Source: Capitulum mitella
Lineage: Eukaryota > Arthropoda > Thecostraca > Pollicipedomorpha > Pollicipedidae
Length of the DNA stretch: 64,000 bases
Direction of reading: 5' to 3'
NCBI GenBank assembly: GCA_030062745.1
Contig: CP099840.1
Coordinates: 29,081,006-29,145,005 of the forward strand
The position numbers were made by a program, and so were the translations under genes. The stretch's first letter is position 1. Every line of letters starts with the position of its first letter. The notes under the pieces were generated by a model, which saw only the letters and a program-made list of their open reading frames with translations, was not told where the DNA came from and did no database searches. Of the stretch, positions 45,101 through 54,592 are shown piece after piece.

Positions 45101-48100
45101 TCGAATAACGGGGCCGGACCATAACATAACATAACAGACACGACGGACATCAGGGGCGAGGCACAGTAATAACAGAACGACGCATAACAAAGCCTTTACT
45201 TGTTCGCAGAAGCGTGTGGACCGGGTCATACACCAATTCACATCTAGTGGTTTGATCGCATGACTCACGTGCGACTACTGACGGAAACAGAACGGCTTCC
45301 GCAGATCACAGACGAAAGCTTCCTTCCCGCTGCCCGACCAGACTGACAGACAAATCTCCAGTCGGGTCGGCCTTTAACAGCTCCGCGGACCGCAAAACAG
45401 AATGATTTATCAGGCACGGGTTTCTAACTGCCCACTCAGAGAAAGATTTTACGACCACCTCCGCGGCGATTCGGAAAGGGACTCCAACCGTTCCCAACAA
45501 AAGACGAACGACTCGCTCGGCCTCCCACGTCCGGAAGTCGGGCTCGCGCTCGTCGGGCCGAAAGGAACGAGATCCGGGAGTGAGCCAGACGCCAGCGGCG
45601 GGGGGGGGCGTGACCTTTGCAGTCCGGGCCGGAGCGGTCGTCTGTCGCGGCCGGCGGCCGTTCTAGCTCCCCGGGGCCTGAGCTGTGCTGGCCGCTGGCG
45701 GCGCCAGCTCAGCCGTCACGGGCCGCCGCCGCCGGCACGCCAAATCAAACGGCCCGGTGGGCGCAGGCGTCCGCACCAGCCGGAACCGGGCCGGATCCGT
45801 CTCCGCCTGGTCAATACACGGGCCGCCGGCGGACCGGCCGGCCCACACCCAACCGGGGCTGGAGCCCACACCCCAGCCGGGGCTGGAGCCCACACCCAAC
45901 CGGGGCTGGAGCCCACACCCCAGCCGGGGCTGGAGCCCGCACCCCAGCCGGGGCTGGAGCCCGCACACCAGCCGGGGCTGGAGCCCACACCCCAGCCGGG
46001 GCTGGAGCCCGCACCCCAGCCGGGGCTGGAGCCCACACTCCAGCCGTGATGAGTCCACAATTCGACAGAATATGTTCCATACCTCGTAGAGTTTTCAGAA
46101 GGATTCATCTCCGTCATGATCAATGAACCTACGTAGGCAACGCTCCCACTCCCAAGACAAACACGTCTGACGCAAAAGAAGCAGAAAAGCTGCAGATGTT
46201 CCACCACGCACCTAGATTGGCCATCTGCTCGCCCTCCCAGCGGCGTATGTTGCCTGCCAGGATCTCCAGTTCGGTCTCCTTCTGTCGCCTGATGGCCGCA
46301 CACGACGTCTGCGGAAAACGACAACCAATGAGCGTCCGCGGCCGGCAGCCGAAGACGCGTTCAAGACGTCTAGACACCAACCGATCAGGAATACGTCATC
46401 CGAAGACAACTGTCGGTAGGAGCCTCGGAGAGTCTGCAGACAACGCCTGGCAACCAATGGCAGTCAGAGCAGTGACGGTTTAGCCCACGCCTAGTGAATG
46501 ACTTCCCTTCCAAATATACGAGGCAGACTACGCGGACGAAGTACTGGCACATTCCCCTCACTGAAAGTGTGCGGTTGGCCGGCAGACCACCTGCCCTGGG
46601 GCATTACGTGCTGGGAGGGCCAACAGCCAGTCCGTGGCCCCTGTGCCCGTACCGTGATGTCGTTGTAGACGTGGATGGACCGCTGCGTGTCGCCCCTGTC
46701 AGGGTGGCCCTCCTCCAAGTGGCGTTCGTATTCCTGCAGCATGCCTGAAATCGACGCGAACGGTCAACCAGCCGCCAGTACAGCTCCCTTGGCCGCCGCT
46801 ACAACTCCTGTGCCATGCCTGCGGGCAATGCTAATCCGCCGCCGGTAAAAGTCCCGTGGTAAGTAAGCGGCCAACGTCGACCATTAATCAGCGGAAGATG
46901 TGGCTCATGTAGTGCGCCGTTAACCGGTAAGCGTGCCGGTAATCACTGCCTGAAACCTTCTGGAATACTTTCAACTACATAATATAAATTCCCGGCATTG
47001 TATTTCTAGCATACCAGCGCTCAAGCTTGTCGTTTCCGAGCCGCCTTTCATATGCAGCCTCTGACGTCAATGCTGGTTCCCAGCTACTTCAATTCAATTA
47101 AAACCAGCTACAAACTGTGTGCAGCACTGCTAGGACCGTTGCCTCGGCGTCGCACACAGGCGGCGCAGTTTCACGGCCGACCGCGTCCGCGCCAAGTTCG
47201 GTGACGTTGGACGCAGAGCGTCAAACGGCTGCCGGGGGCGGCAGGAGAGCGCCGGCGGTCCGCTCACATGGGAACTTGTCCAGACGCCGGAACACCTTGC
47301 TCAGTCCGGTGGTGAGCACCATGATGCCCGGAGTGTGTGCGCCCTGCGACTCCATGAACGTGTTCAGCGAGTCCCTGGGGACGGAGTGTGGCGCAGCCGC
47401 GTCAGGTCACTGACAGAGCCAATGGTGTGTCCTTCAAACAATGCCACGTGCAATACCGGCCGAAGATCACGGGAATAACACCAACTGATTTAGCGTGAAA
47501 AACGCTCCGTACACACTTACGTAAAACCACTGAAGCGCAGCAATACGTAGGTTGAAACACGACATGAACTATCCTAGCAGTACACCCATCCACACCCTCC
47601 ACCGCGTCTGAGGGCGCCCTGCACCCTCCGTGCATGTCGGCAGACTACCCAGTACCCACTTGCACTTGTCGAGGACGCAGACGGCACGCGGGTGGTTGGC
47701 GCAGTATTGCGTGTGCACGCGCTGCAGCTCGGGAGCCCGGCTCAAGAACACGTGTCCGACACGCTGCGGCCGCTCCTGGACGGCGTGCTCCTGCTCCAGC
47801 TCCGCCAGGAGCCGGCCGTGCTCCGCCACCACCTCCTCCATGTTGCCCGTCAGCTGACGGTACTCGGCTGCCGTCAGTCTGCGGCAGGAGGGCAGACAGT
47901 CAGCTGATGAGGTCAGCGGTCCGTCAGTCTGCGGCAGGAGGGCAGACAGCCAGCTGATGAGGTCAGCGGACCGTCAGTCTGCGGCAGGAGGGACGACAGT
48001 CAGCTGACGGGGTCAGCGGACAGTCAGTCTGCGGCAGGAGGGCAGACAGTCAGCTGACGGTACTCGGCTGCCGTCAGTCTGCGGCAGGAGGGACGAAAGT

Positions 48101-51100
48101 CAGCTGATGAGGTCAGCGGACCGTCAGTCTGCGGCAGGAGGGACGACAGTCAGCTGACGGGGTCAGCGGACCGTCAGTCTGCGGCAGGAGGGACGACAGT
48201 CAGCTGACGGGGTCAGCGGACCGTCAGTCTGCGGCAGGAGGGACGACAGTCAGCTGACGGGGTCAGCGGACCGTCAGTCTGCGGCAGGAGGGACGACAGT
48301 CAGCTGATGAGGTCAGCGGACCGTCAGTCTGCGGCAGGAGGGACGACAGTCACCTGACGGGGTCAGCGGACCGTCAGTCTGCGGCAGGAGGGACGACAGT
48401 CAGCTGACGGGGTCAGCGGACCGTCAGTCTGCGGCAGGAAGGACGACAGTCAGCTGACGGGGTCAGCGGTCCGTCAGTCTGCGGCAGGAGGGCCGACAGT
48501 CAGCTGATGAGGTCAGCGGTCCGTCAGTCTGCGGCAGGAGGGCAGACAGTCAGCTGACGGGGTCAGCGGACCGTCAGTCTGCGACAGGAGGGCAGACAGT
48601 CAGCTGACGGGGTCAGCGGTCCGTCAGTCTGCGGCAGGAGGGACGACAGTCAGCTGACGGGGTCAGCGGACCGTCAGTCTGCGGCAGGAGGGACGACAGT
48701 CAGCTGATGAGGTCAGCGGTCCGTCAGTCTGCGGCAGGAGGGCAGACAGTCAGCTGATGGAGTCAGCGGACCGTCAGTCTGCGGCAGGAGGGCCGACAGT
48801 CAGCTGACGGGGTCAGCGGACCGTCAGTCTGCGGCAGGAGGGACGACAGTCAGCTGATGGGGTCAGCAGGCCGTGGCCCGGCTAGGCCGCTGGCCCTACA
48901 CAGCCTGACGTGACGTCAGAGATTCGGTCCCCCAGCTGCGTAATATGGCCAGGCTGCCGACGCCATATTTCAGCCAGCCGGACGCTTCTAAACTCACTAA
49001 TCCAAACTTACTGCATTCCAAGATGATTTGTAATGCCCACATGAGCTGCGAATTAACCTTACAAGAGTCTGAGATACTAAGACGAAAACTTCCGCCCTTG
49101 TATACAGAGATTCTCCAGCACCAAGTAACCGGAACTGGAACAATGGTGGAGGTCAGCAATGATGATATCTGCGTCACCACTTCTCATTAGCCAATGGTCC
49201 AGCGAGCGCCGCGCAGAGATTAGACAGATAATTACGCTTGCAGCGGGACAGTGCAGCGGCAGCCACGTCAGCTGCGCAAATCTCACGGCAAGCCAGAGCA
49301 GCGTGCATCCCACAGTCCGGCAGGCACTCAAGCGTGCTCTACACGGGCAGGGGACGCTTACCGAAAGCAGTCTACGAAAAAACACACGACAAATCTGTTA
49401 TCAAAGACGACCCGGATCGTCCAAAATAGTAAAAGGAAATCCCAGCCTCTTCCCAGAGAGCAGAAATAGGCCTGACTTCGCTGCAGGTCGCCGCCCGCTC
49501 GATATGAGTCCCCTGGGATGGCGGGAACGTGGGTTGTCAGGCGTCCCTCCGTTCACCGAGAGTGGCACGGGAACGGCGATCTGTCTAGCGCAGGTCCGTT
49601 CCCTGAGAGTGGCTCAGGCACGGTGGGACGGGAAGCCGTCCGATGCCATCCCTGCGAGTGACACGGGGACCAGGCGGCTGCCTGGCGCCTGTCCAGAGGC
49701 GCTGGCTCGGCCCGCAGACGCCGAGGCCAGTCGATACACGGGCGAGGTCGGAGCTGTCCCCACCCCGCTGCCAGAATAACGTGTCGCCGGAGGCTCCGGC
49801 CCCGACACCGGGAGACAGTACCCATGACCCAGGTCCATCCCAGGCCCGCCACTGGGACAGGGCACCGTATAATGCATCCATTTCAATAATGTATCCACCA
49901 AATCATCCCGTGACATTTTGCAGACCCGTTTCAAAAATCAAAGGTCATCACCGTTTGATCATGCGAAATGTCGACAATCCGGGATGCCACGTGTCGAAGC
50001 CTCGGTCGCTGCTAATGCGCGTATCGCCACCTGTTCCGGATGGCAGGTACGTGTAGCGCCTCCAAACAGCGAACGCCACAGCAACAAAACGCAGTTTCGT
50101 TTCACCACTACTTTCATGTCTCTCGCCCGACTACAATCCGTCGGCGGTCGGTGGGTCGGGGCTCGCAGGGGGTTGGGGGGGGCAGCCTTCTTTGCCAGAC
50201 TTCTCGCCGACCATCGGTCTCCGGTGACGGACAGAGCGCGGAGCGGCCGCCGGCGGCGGCGCGCCCGACAGACCGGCGGGCGGCCGGCCGGCGGGCGGTC
50301 GGCCGGCGCCGGCCTGTCGCCGATGAGCGATGACGGCCGGCCTGAGCGACACCAGGCGAGCCGCGACCCGCCGCCGCTCAGCCGGACACGCCGCCACGCG
50401 CGGTCGGCGCTCCGACACCGGAGCGGGCGGCGCTGGCAGGCCGGCCGACCGGGCGAAACGAGACCGCGCCGCGGACCGAGGGTGACCAGGTTCCCGGTCG
50501 ACCCGGCGGAGGTACTCACACATCGGCCCGACTGAGCGGCTGCAGGAAGTTCTTGGCCAGCGTCTGCAGCTCGGTGATGTGCGCCCTCTCCGAATCGATG
50601 ATGTCCTTGAGCACCATGGAGCGGTAGACGCGCTGCTGGCTGACCAGTTCGGACGGCGCCGCCGCCTGCTGGGTCTCTGGCGGAGAGACAGACACCAGCC
50701 AGTCAGACGGGAGAGTTAGACAGGGCAGGGCGGGGTTTCGTATGATGCACGTCGTCAAGTCAGATGATGTTGGATGGGGTCTTTATCGGAGAGAGACGCA
50801 TCAAGTCCGGCGGTAATGGGCAGAGCCTTCGTCGAAGACGGCACCACAGAGTCAGACGGTGCTGTGTCAAGGAGATAAGAAGTCCTCCAACCCATCGCTC
50901 ACCGCGCCGTTACGACTAAGCTTGCGGGAAAAGATCAAGAAAAGAGGGCGGTCGGATCTGTGCCTGATACCGGCTGTTTCCCCAATAACGAGCACGTTCC
51001 ACATGTAACACGGGTTTTAAGCTGTATAAGTTTTGGCCGTGGGAGTTTATTTTTACTAAGTGCTGTCTCAAAACTTTGCACTTCCGTATTTTCACTCAAG

Positions 51101-52738
51101 ACTGGCAGCCCGGCCTCCGCCTGGCGAGAAAAACCGGCCGACCAGACTCCGGTAAGACAAGACCTGAACTCTGGCGGCGCGGCGGCACGGCCTGCCCACA
51201 GCCAGTCCCACGGGACCGAGGTACCGCAGTGACTCACACGGGGAGGAGTCACCGACGGGCCGTGCGGGTCGTTCGGGACAGATCAGCAACTCCACCCGGC
51301 CGCTCCGCGCTGATTCCGGCGTATCGACAGCCATCGATTCAATCACTCAGCCCCGGTCGCCCGCCGATTCCTGGCAGCGTCGATGATTCGATTTCCGCTG
51401 CACGATCAATTCGGAAATCACGCTAATGCGCTTCTCGCCGATTAGTCTCACCGATCAACCACGGACCCGCCGGGATCTTCTAAGCCGACTACGTATGTAA
51501 AAGTGCTCCCGTCCTTACAAAATACTCGCATGCACTCCCATTTCTACTGCCAAAAGATAAATGAACAACTGAAGAATCTGCGGGCATTAAAAGCGTCCGG
51601 TGGCTTTCTGTTACGCACATACAAGTCGACGTCGAGGGAGCCAGAAAACGTTGAGATCTATCGATTACAAGACTGGGCTTGTGCAACACGGCACTAATAA
51701 TGCCGTCACCGTTAACTGTTTTTTTTTTTTTTGGTTTGTTACTGAGGTTCACGAGCACTCCAACGTTCCGCCATATGGCAGCCATTGCGTCACCGGTCAG
51801 TTATATGGCGGACATAGCGTCACTGACTAGTTCTATGACGACCACATTTCCAGTCGGTCACTTGACAGCCGTGGCGTCACCAGTCGGTAATGTGGCAGAC
51901 ATAACGTCGCCAGTCCGTTACATGGCGTCCACGCCACCAGGCCGTCAAGTGGCTGTTAAAAACTTCACCACCTGATCCTATGGCGATCACAGCGTCAGCG
52001 GTCGGTCATATCACGGCAAAAGCTTCACCAGTGGGCCACGTGCGAGCCATGACGTCATCTGGGGAGCGCGTCACGTCTGATGTACGTCATAGACTCGGAC
52101 CGGCCGACAAAGGGCGAAGCCGGGCCGGGGCCATCTCTCTCGCCGTGTTGTGGTTGGCAGCGCGGACCCGCGCCGCCAGGCCTGACCGGCCTGAGGCGTT
52201 GTCAGTCGACCTTGGGACGCTTCCCTGCCGTCCCGCCCGTAAAATGCGGCACCTGCTCGGACGACAGCCACTCGCCAGCGAACGGCGCGGCCGCTCACGG
52301 AGCCGGCCGGCGCCGATCGACGCCAGGAGCTTTTTGGGGGCGCCTCCCTGGGGTGGACGCCCGCACAAAGCAAGGCGTCTTCTAAGGCAGGGAAACAGTG
52401 TGCGACACACAGACGCTGCCGAGAGAGGAAGCAAGTACGGCTGAGGGAGCAGCACTCGCCTGTGCGGAGCAGCCGAGCAGCAGCGGTAAACGGGCCGAAA
52501 AGGGGGAGACGGCACCACCCGCGCGGGCGGATCAGACGAACCCACCTGCCGCCGTGCATTCCTTGACGTAGTTGGAGGGGAACCAGCCGGTGTGGTCGTT
52601 GAGCGTGCCCTCCCACCAGTCGGCATCGTCGCGCTGCGTCACCGTGATCACGTCGCCCTTCTTGAAGGTCAGCTCGTCGTTGTTGGTCGCCTTGAAGGTG
52701 TAGAGGGCCTGCACGAGCTGCGGCTGCTGGGCGGCCAT
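32928..52738 (-). CDS. PIX-type RhoGEF (ARHGEF6/7, beta-PIX-like) with giant internal exon
   Basis: Exchange factor for Rac1/Cdc42 that binds PAK through its SH3 and GIT through its C-terminal region, acting at focal adhesions and synapses. Minus-strand exons: 52738-52546 (SH3), 50676-50520, 47878-47660, 47374-47268, 46744-46653 and 46308-46212 (DH), 42593-42469 and 42090-42012 (PH), 41445 to about 34969 (PH end plus a very long low-complexity region), about 34270-33998 (Pro-rich), 33601-33519 (GIT-binding segment), 33145-32928 (coiled coil and TGA). Phases agree from exon 1 to 9. The long exon changes frame by one base near 38206. One junction (33998 to 33601) is out of phase, so a small exon there is probably missing. 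There is no N-terminal CH domain; this fits a beta-PIX-like form. The last residues RADIRWED lack the vertebrate DETNL PDZ ligand. The gene is large mainly because of the roughly 2,100-residue insert. Confidence 0.9.
33519..33601 (-). CDS. PIX exon, GIT-binding segment
   Basis: Encodes [20 protein letters not shown], then PRHTVNS, matching [25 protein letters not shown] of beta-PIX (GIT-binding domain). Acceptor GACGACAG, donor GTGAGT. It begins in phase 2, which does not match the phase-1 end of the exon upstream. Confidence 0.9.
33998..34270 (-). CDS. PIX proline-rich exon
   Basis: Encodes [20 protein letters not shown], then [19 protein letters not shown] and [14 protein letters not shown]. 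In beta-PIX the equivalent is PWSLSCLRPAPPLRPSAAL followed by the KKLLPKRK basic segment, so position and pattern agree. Donor GTGAGC at 33997 in phase 1. The acceptor (CAG at 34271-34273) is a guess. Confidence 0.75.
34969..41445 (-). CDS. PIX exon 9: PH C-terminus plus about 2,100-residue disordered insert
   Basis: Starts after GCCGCCAG with [20 protein letters not shown], then [11 protein letters not shown], the last PH helix (beta-PIX: MIERILVSCNNQQDLQEWV). Conserved-looking residues such as [16 protein letters not shown] follow, then thousands of bases of Ser/Pro/Arg/Gly-rich sequence: a Asp run from GTC repeats (39402-39422), a duplicated FCYDAATVL motif, duplicated RPPW(S/A)D-WRPVS units, and a Glu-Pro repeat (about 35840-35950). 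The frame is open to about 38206, where a five-base C run on the + strand marks a one-base shift, and then open to a stop at 34969. The true 3' end is not fixed: a donor upstream of 34969 must join to the next exon in phase. Human beta-PIX has only a short linker here. Confidence 0.7.
41452..41870. repeat. GACCGACACGG minisatellite next to the PIX giant-exon acceptor
   Basis: Dense degenerate 11-17 bp units (CACGGACCGACACGG, CCAGCACACAGTCTGACACG), some grouped in higher-order units of roughly 60-100 bp. In gene orientation it ends within about 10 bp of the acceptor of exon 9. It does not visibly copy exon bases. Confidence 0.9.
42012..42090 (-). CDS. PIX exon 8, PH domain
   Basis: Encodes [20 protein letters not shown], then NAFEIA (beta-PIX: GKLPTTGMTITKLEDSENHR). 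Phase 0 in, phase 1 out, donor GTAAGC. Confidence 0.94.
42401..42479. mobile_element. About 55-bp insertion with 12-bp target-site duplication, copy 1
   Basis: CCTCGTATATGA occurs at 42401-42412 and again at 42468-42479, enclosing 55 bp that start TGGGCGCCGAATGACC and end AATAACCAACCCA. Nearly the same core occurs at 59.0 kb between a different direct repeat, so this is a mobile sequence. The duplication covers the last bases of PIX exon 7. The element contributes the donor now used (GAG|GTGGGT), and the presumed older donor (GAG|GTTAGT) has been left 67 bp inside the intron. Confidence 0.85.
42469..42593 (-). CDS. PIX exon 7, PH domain
   Basis: Encodes [20 protein letters not shown], then [20 protein letters not shown] and YE (beta-PIX: YLLLFPNVLLMLSASPRMSG, FIYQ). 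The donor GTGGGT at 42468 lies just inside a small TSD-flanked insertion. A second copy of the exon end followed by GTTAGT lies 67 bp downstream but would shift frame. Confidence 0.94.
44270..44480. repeat. Short-period CGACAGTCTAC minisatellite
   Basis: Degenerate units of about 19-22 bp built on GTCGGCCAGTCTACNGCC, within a PIX intron. Confidence 0.8.
45842..46048. repeat. 24-bp minisatellite
   Basis: About eight and a half units of GGGGCTGGAGCCCACACCCC plus AGCC, very homogeneous. It lies about 165 bp downstream of the PIX exon 6 donor in gene orientation. Confidence 0.95.
46212..46308 (-). CDS. PIX exon 6, end of DH
   Basis: Encodes [20 protein letters not shown], then EQMANL (beta-PIX: RKRKELELQILTEAIRNWEG). 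Acceptor TTCCGCAG, donor GTGCGT, phase 1 out. Confidence 0.94.
46653..46744 (-). CDS. PIX exon 5, DH domain
   Basis: Encodes [20 protein letters not shown], then [10 protein letters not shown], matching LLKELERHMEDYHTDRQDIQ. Phase 1 in, phase 0 out, donor GTACGG. Confidence 0.93.
47268..47374 (-). CDS. PIX exon 4, DH domain
   Basis: Encodes [20 protein letters not shown], then [14 protein letters not shown], matching FMETKGASSPGILVLTTGLS of beta-PIX. Donor GTGAGC, phase 1. Confidence 0.94.
47660..47878 (-). CDS. PIX exon 3, DH domain
   Basis: Encodes [17 protein letters not shown], then [20 protein letters not shown] and [12 protein letters not shown] (beta-PIX: TYCANHPSAVNVL). Acceptor CTGCCGCAG directly abuts a 20-unit minisatellite that copies it. 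Phase 2 at both ends. Confidence 0.94.
47871..48868 (-). repeat. 50-bp minisatellite of 20 units copying a PIX 3' splice junction
   Basis: Twenty units of about 50 bp, each containing (plus strand) CCGTCAGTCTGCGGCAGGAG, then CAGTCAGCTGACGGGGTCAG. On the gene strand each reads CTCCTGCCGCAG followed by ACTGACGG, identical to the true acceptor of PIX exon 3 and its first eight exon bases. One unit at 48047-48086 also keeps further exon sequence (ACGGTACTCGGCTGCCGTCA). The array begins at the exon itself, so about 19 competent-looking decoy acceptors lie upstream of the real one. Confidence 0.95.
48869..50519 (-). other. PIX intron remainder between exons 2 and 3
   Basis: No exon recognised. The plus- and minus-strand open frames around 49.2-50.5 kb are mutually overlapping, GC-driven, and resemble nothing I know. 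Confidence 0.65.
50520..50676 (-). CDS. PIX exon 2, start of DH domain
   Basis: Encodes [20 protein letters not shown], then [20 protein letters not shown], the DH helix 1 region (compare VVLKNILETEHEYSKELQ of beta-PIX). Acceptor CCGCCAG, donor GTGAGT, phase 2 out. Confidence 0.92.
50677..52545 (-). other. PIX intron 1
   Basis: No exon recognised. Contains a roughly 34-bp-period minisatellite at 51765-52060. Confidence 0.7.
51765..52060. repeat. Degenerate minisatellite, GCGTCACCAGTCGGT units
   Basis: About eight units of roughly 30-38 bp with GCGTCACCAGTCGGTYAYWT and ATGGCGGACATA-like words, in PIX intron 1. Confidence 0.8.
52546..52738 (-). CDS. PIX exon 1, SH3 domain
   Basis: ATG at 52738 in a GC-rich context. 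SH3 with [36 protein letters not shown] and YVKE, nearly identical in pattern to beta-PIX SH3 ([23 protein letters not shown]), the domain that binds PAK. Donor GTGGGT, phase 1. Confidence 0.95.
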
Positions 52739-54256
52739 GGCTGCGCCGCCGCCGCCGGCCGGTCGGTGCGGGCCGCCGCTCGCTCCTGCGGCGACAGGCG
52801 GCCGCCGGTCAGAGGCGGGCAGGCGCGCAGACGCCGCCGGCCCGGTATTAATAGCCGGCGCGGCCCGGCCGCCCCGCCGGCTGGTGGAAAACAGGCGTCG
52901 TCGGCGGCGGAACGGCGTCCGTCCCGCCGGCGACGCGGCGCTCCGATCTGCCGCCAGACGCGACGCCGGCACGCCGACCGCGACTGAAGCCCGGCCAACA
53001 CGCGTTCTGGTAATCGGCCGACTGTGAGCGGGATGAATACCGCGTCAGACGAGTTCTCTGCTCTGACGCGAGACCGCTGACGGCTGCATTTTCGGCGTAA
53101 AAAGGTTTGAGCAGAAGTCTGTCGTCGTGATAAAACCTAAAATCTGATTGCCACGATGGTGTCCAAAACGTTGTACAAGCCATGAGCCTCCACCCAGGGT
53201 ATACTTGTCAACGGGCTTCTAGACAAGTCCATAACAAAAACAAGCACTAGTGCTGGCATTAGTATTTTATCGTCTTCTTATTTTCACATGGTAGTGTGAT
53301 GTTATCGTGAGAAAATCATGTACAACTGTGTGCATAACTGGCGTCACAGTCGCACACACCAGTTCTAACATGCATACATGATTTCGAGGTCGTCGCCCAA
53401 TCACGAGACAAAGTACGATATAAAAAAATTGCACGACGCCGTGTAAAACAAATACTGGAGAACAGAGAAGCAAAATCCAAGAAGTAGAGTCAAAAATACC
53501 TTTGCCCATGCCCCGTTTCGTGATGGACCGACATTAAAGATCACCAAACAGCACTTCAACTGTTGTCATTTGGGTTTCGGATCGCAAAACAAGGTGGTCA
53601 TATAGTCACCCTGTCAGATTTGACTGAAATCGAAAGGAACGCTAAAACGTCTGCTCTCTGCCCTGAGACCTGTCGTCGTCGGCCCGGCAGCGCTGCGCCT
53701 TCTGGCCCCTGGCTGAAGCCGTTTCCCGTCGCGGCAAGGGCAGCAGACACCGCGGCACGGCCAGTTCCCGGCGAACGTCCAAAGGTCCCCGGTCGAACGC
53801 TGTCGTTGGCAGCCACCGCCACTCACAGACGCTGCTCAAAGCGACCATGCAAAGCCAACAGCTTGTTGCCTTCGAAGCATTTTATTGTAGAAACCTGGGA
53901 ACTCGTGAACATTTCCGACACACATTTCAGCTAAGTCGATCCGCTGCGCGGCGCGCCGATGCAGACACACATGTCGAGCTCAGTGATTCCTACCCGACAG
54001 ACACCAAGGCACCGCATAAGGTCTAAAACGCCACCCGCAATGGACGATGACAAACGTAATGTCCCACTGAAGCACACATGACGAGCGCGATAATAGAAAA
54101 ACGCGGGCTCCACAGTCCACGGTCTCGCACAGGCCGACCTCGAGCGAGCTAACTGTGCAGCTCTTCAGTGTCTTTCGACGGCGTCTCGCGGAAAACTTTG
54201 CCTGGTACTTCCGGACCACGTCCAAAGCCCGAGCCCACCGCGCGGCCGCCAAACAT
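52739..54256. other. Region between TAF10 stop and PIX start
   Basis: Contains the GC-rich presumed PIX 5' UTR/promoter (52739-53040) and the TAF10 3' UTR. No other gene recognised. Confidence 0.55.
53881..53886 (-). terminator. Probable TAF10 polyadenylation signal
   Basis: AATAAA on the minus strand (plus TTTATT), about 370 nt downstream of the TAF10 stop. It is the first canonical hexamer I see after the gene. Confidence 0.5.
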
Positions 54257-54592
54257 TCACACATAGTAGGCCGGCTTCTTTACTTGGATGCCTTGGTCGG
54301 CCAGCGCCTGCGTTAGGTCCTCCAGGGTCAGCACGTACTTCTTGTCCTTGGACTTGACTTTGGACGGCAGGTTGGCCTGACGCATCTTGTAGAGCTGGAG
54401 CGCGTCGTTGGCCACGTCCGAGACGAACTTCTGCGCGGCGATGGCGATGAGGCGGACGAGGCGCGGGTCGTCCGTATCCAGGCCGGCCTCGGCCAGGTAG
54501 TGGGCCGTCACGGCGTCCGGCAGCGTCGGCTGCTGCTCCTCCAGCTGCGCCAGCACGTCCGAGAGGGCGGCGCCGGCCGACGGCTGAGCCAT
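54257..54592 (-). CDS. TAF10, TFIID/SAGA subunit
   Basis: Histone-fold subunit shared by the general transcription factor TFIID and the SAGA coactivator; nuclear. Single exon, 111 aa, on the minus strand. Motifs in order: QPTLPDAVTAHYLAEAGL (compare TPTIPDAVTGYYLNRAGF), DPRLVRLIAIAAQKFVSDVA, NDALQLYKMRQ, KSKDKKYVLTLEDLTQAL and GIQVKKPAYYV at the end. Human TAF10 is about 218 aa because of an N-terminal Pro/Gly-rich extension that is missing here. The start was chosen at MAQPSAG because the upstream in-frame sequence looks like GC-rich leader; GCAG just before the ATG could also be an acceptor of a 5' UTR exon. It lies upstream of PIX on the same strand. Confidence 0.95.
   Translation of the reverse strand: MAQPSAGAALSDVLAQLEEQQPTLPDAVTAHYLAEAGLDTDDPRLVRLIAIAAQKFVSDVANDALQLYKMRQANLPSKVKSKDKKYVLTLEDLTQALADQGIQVKKPAYYV

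Larger units (their letters stand above)
42594..46211 (-). other. PIX intron between exons 6 and 7
   Basis: 3.6 kb without a recognised exon. Holds minisatellites at 44270-44480 and 45842-46048. Plus-strand open frames across 43.6-46.0 kb have no recognisable similarity and follow GC-rich repeats. Confidence 0.7.

Noticed and set aside
49159..50535. Two plus-strand frames of about 205 residues in PIX introns
   Set aside because: Overlapped by equally long frames on the other strand; no domain recognised.
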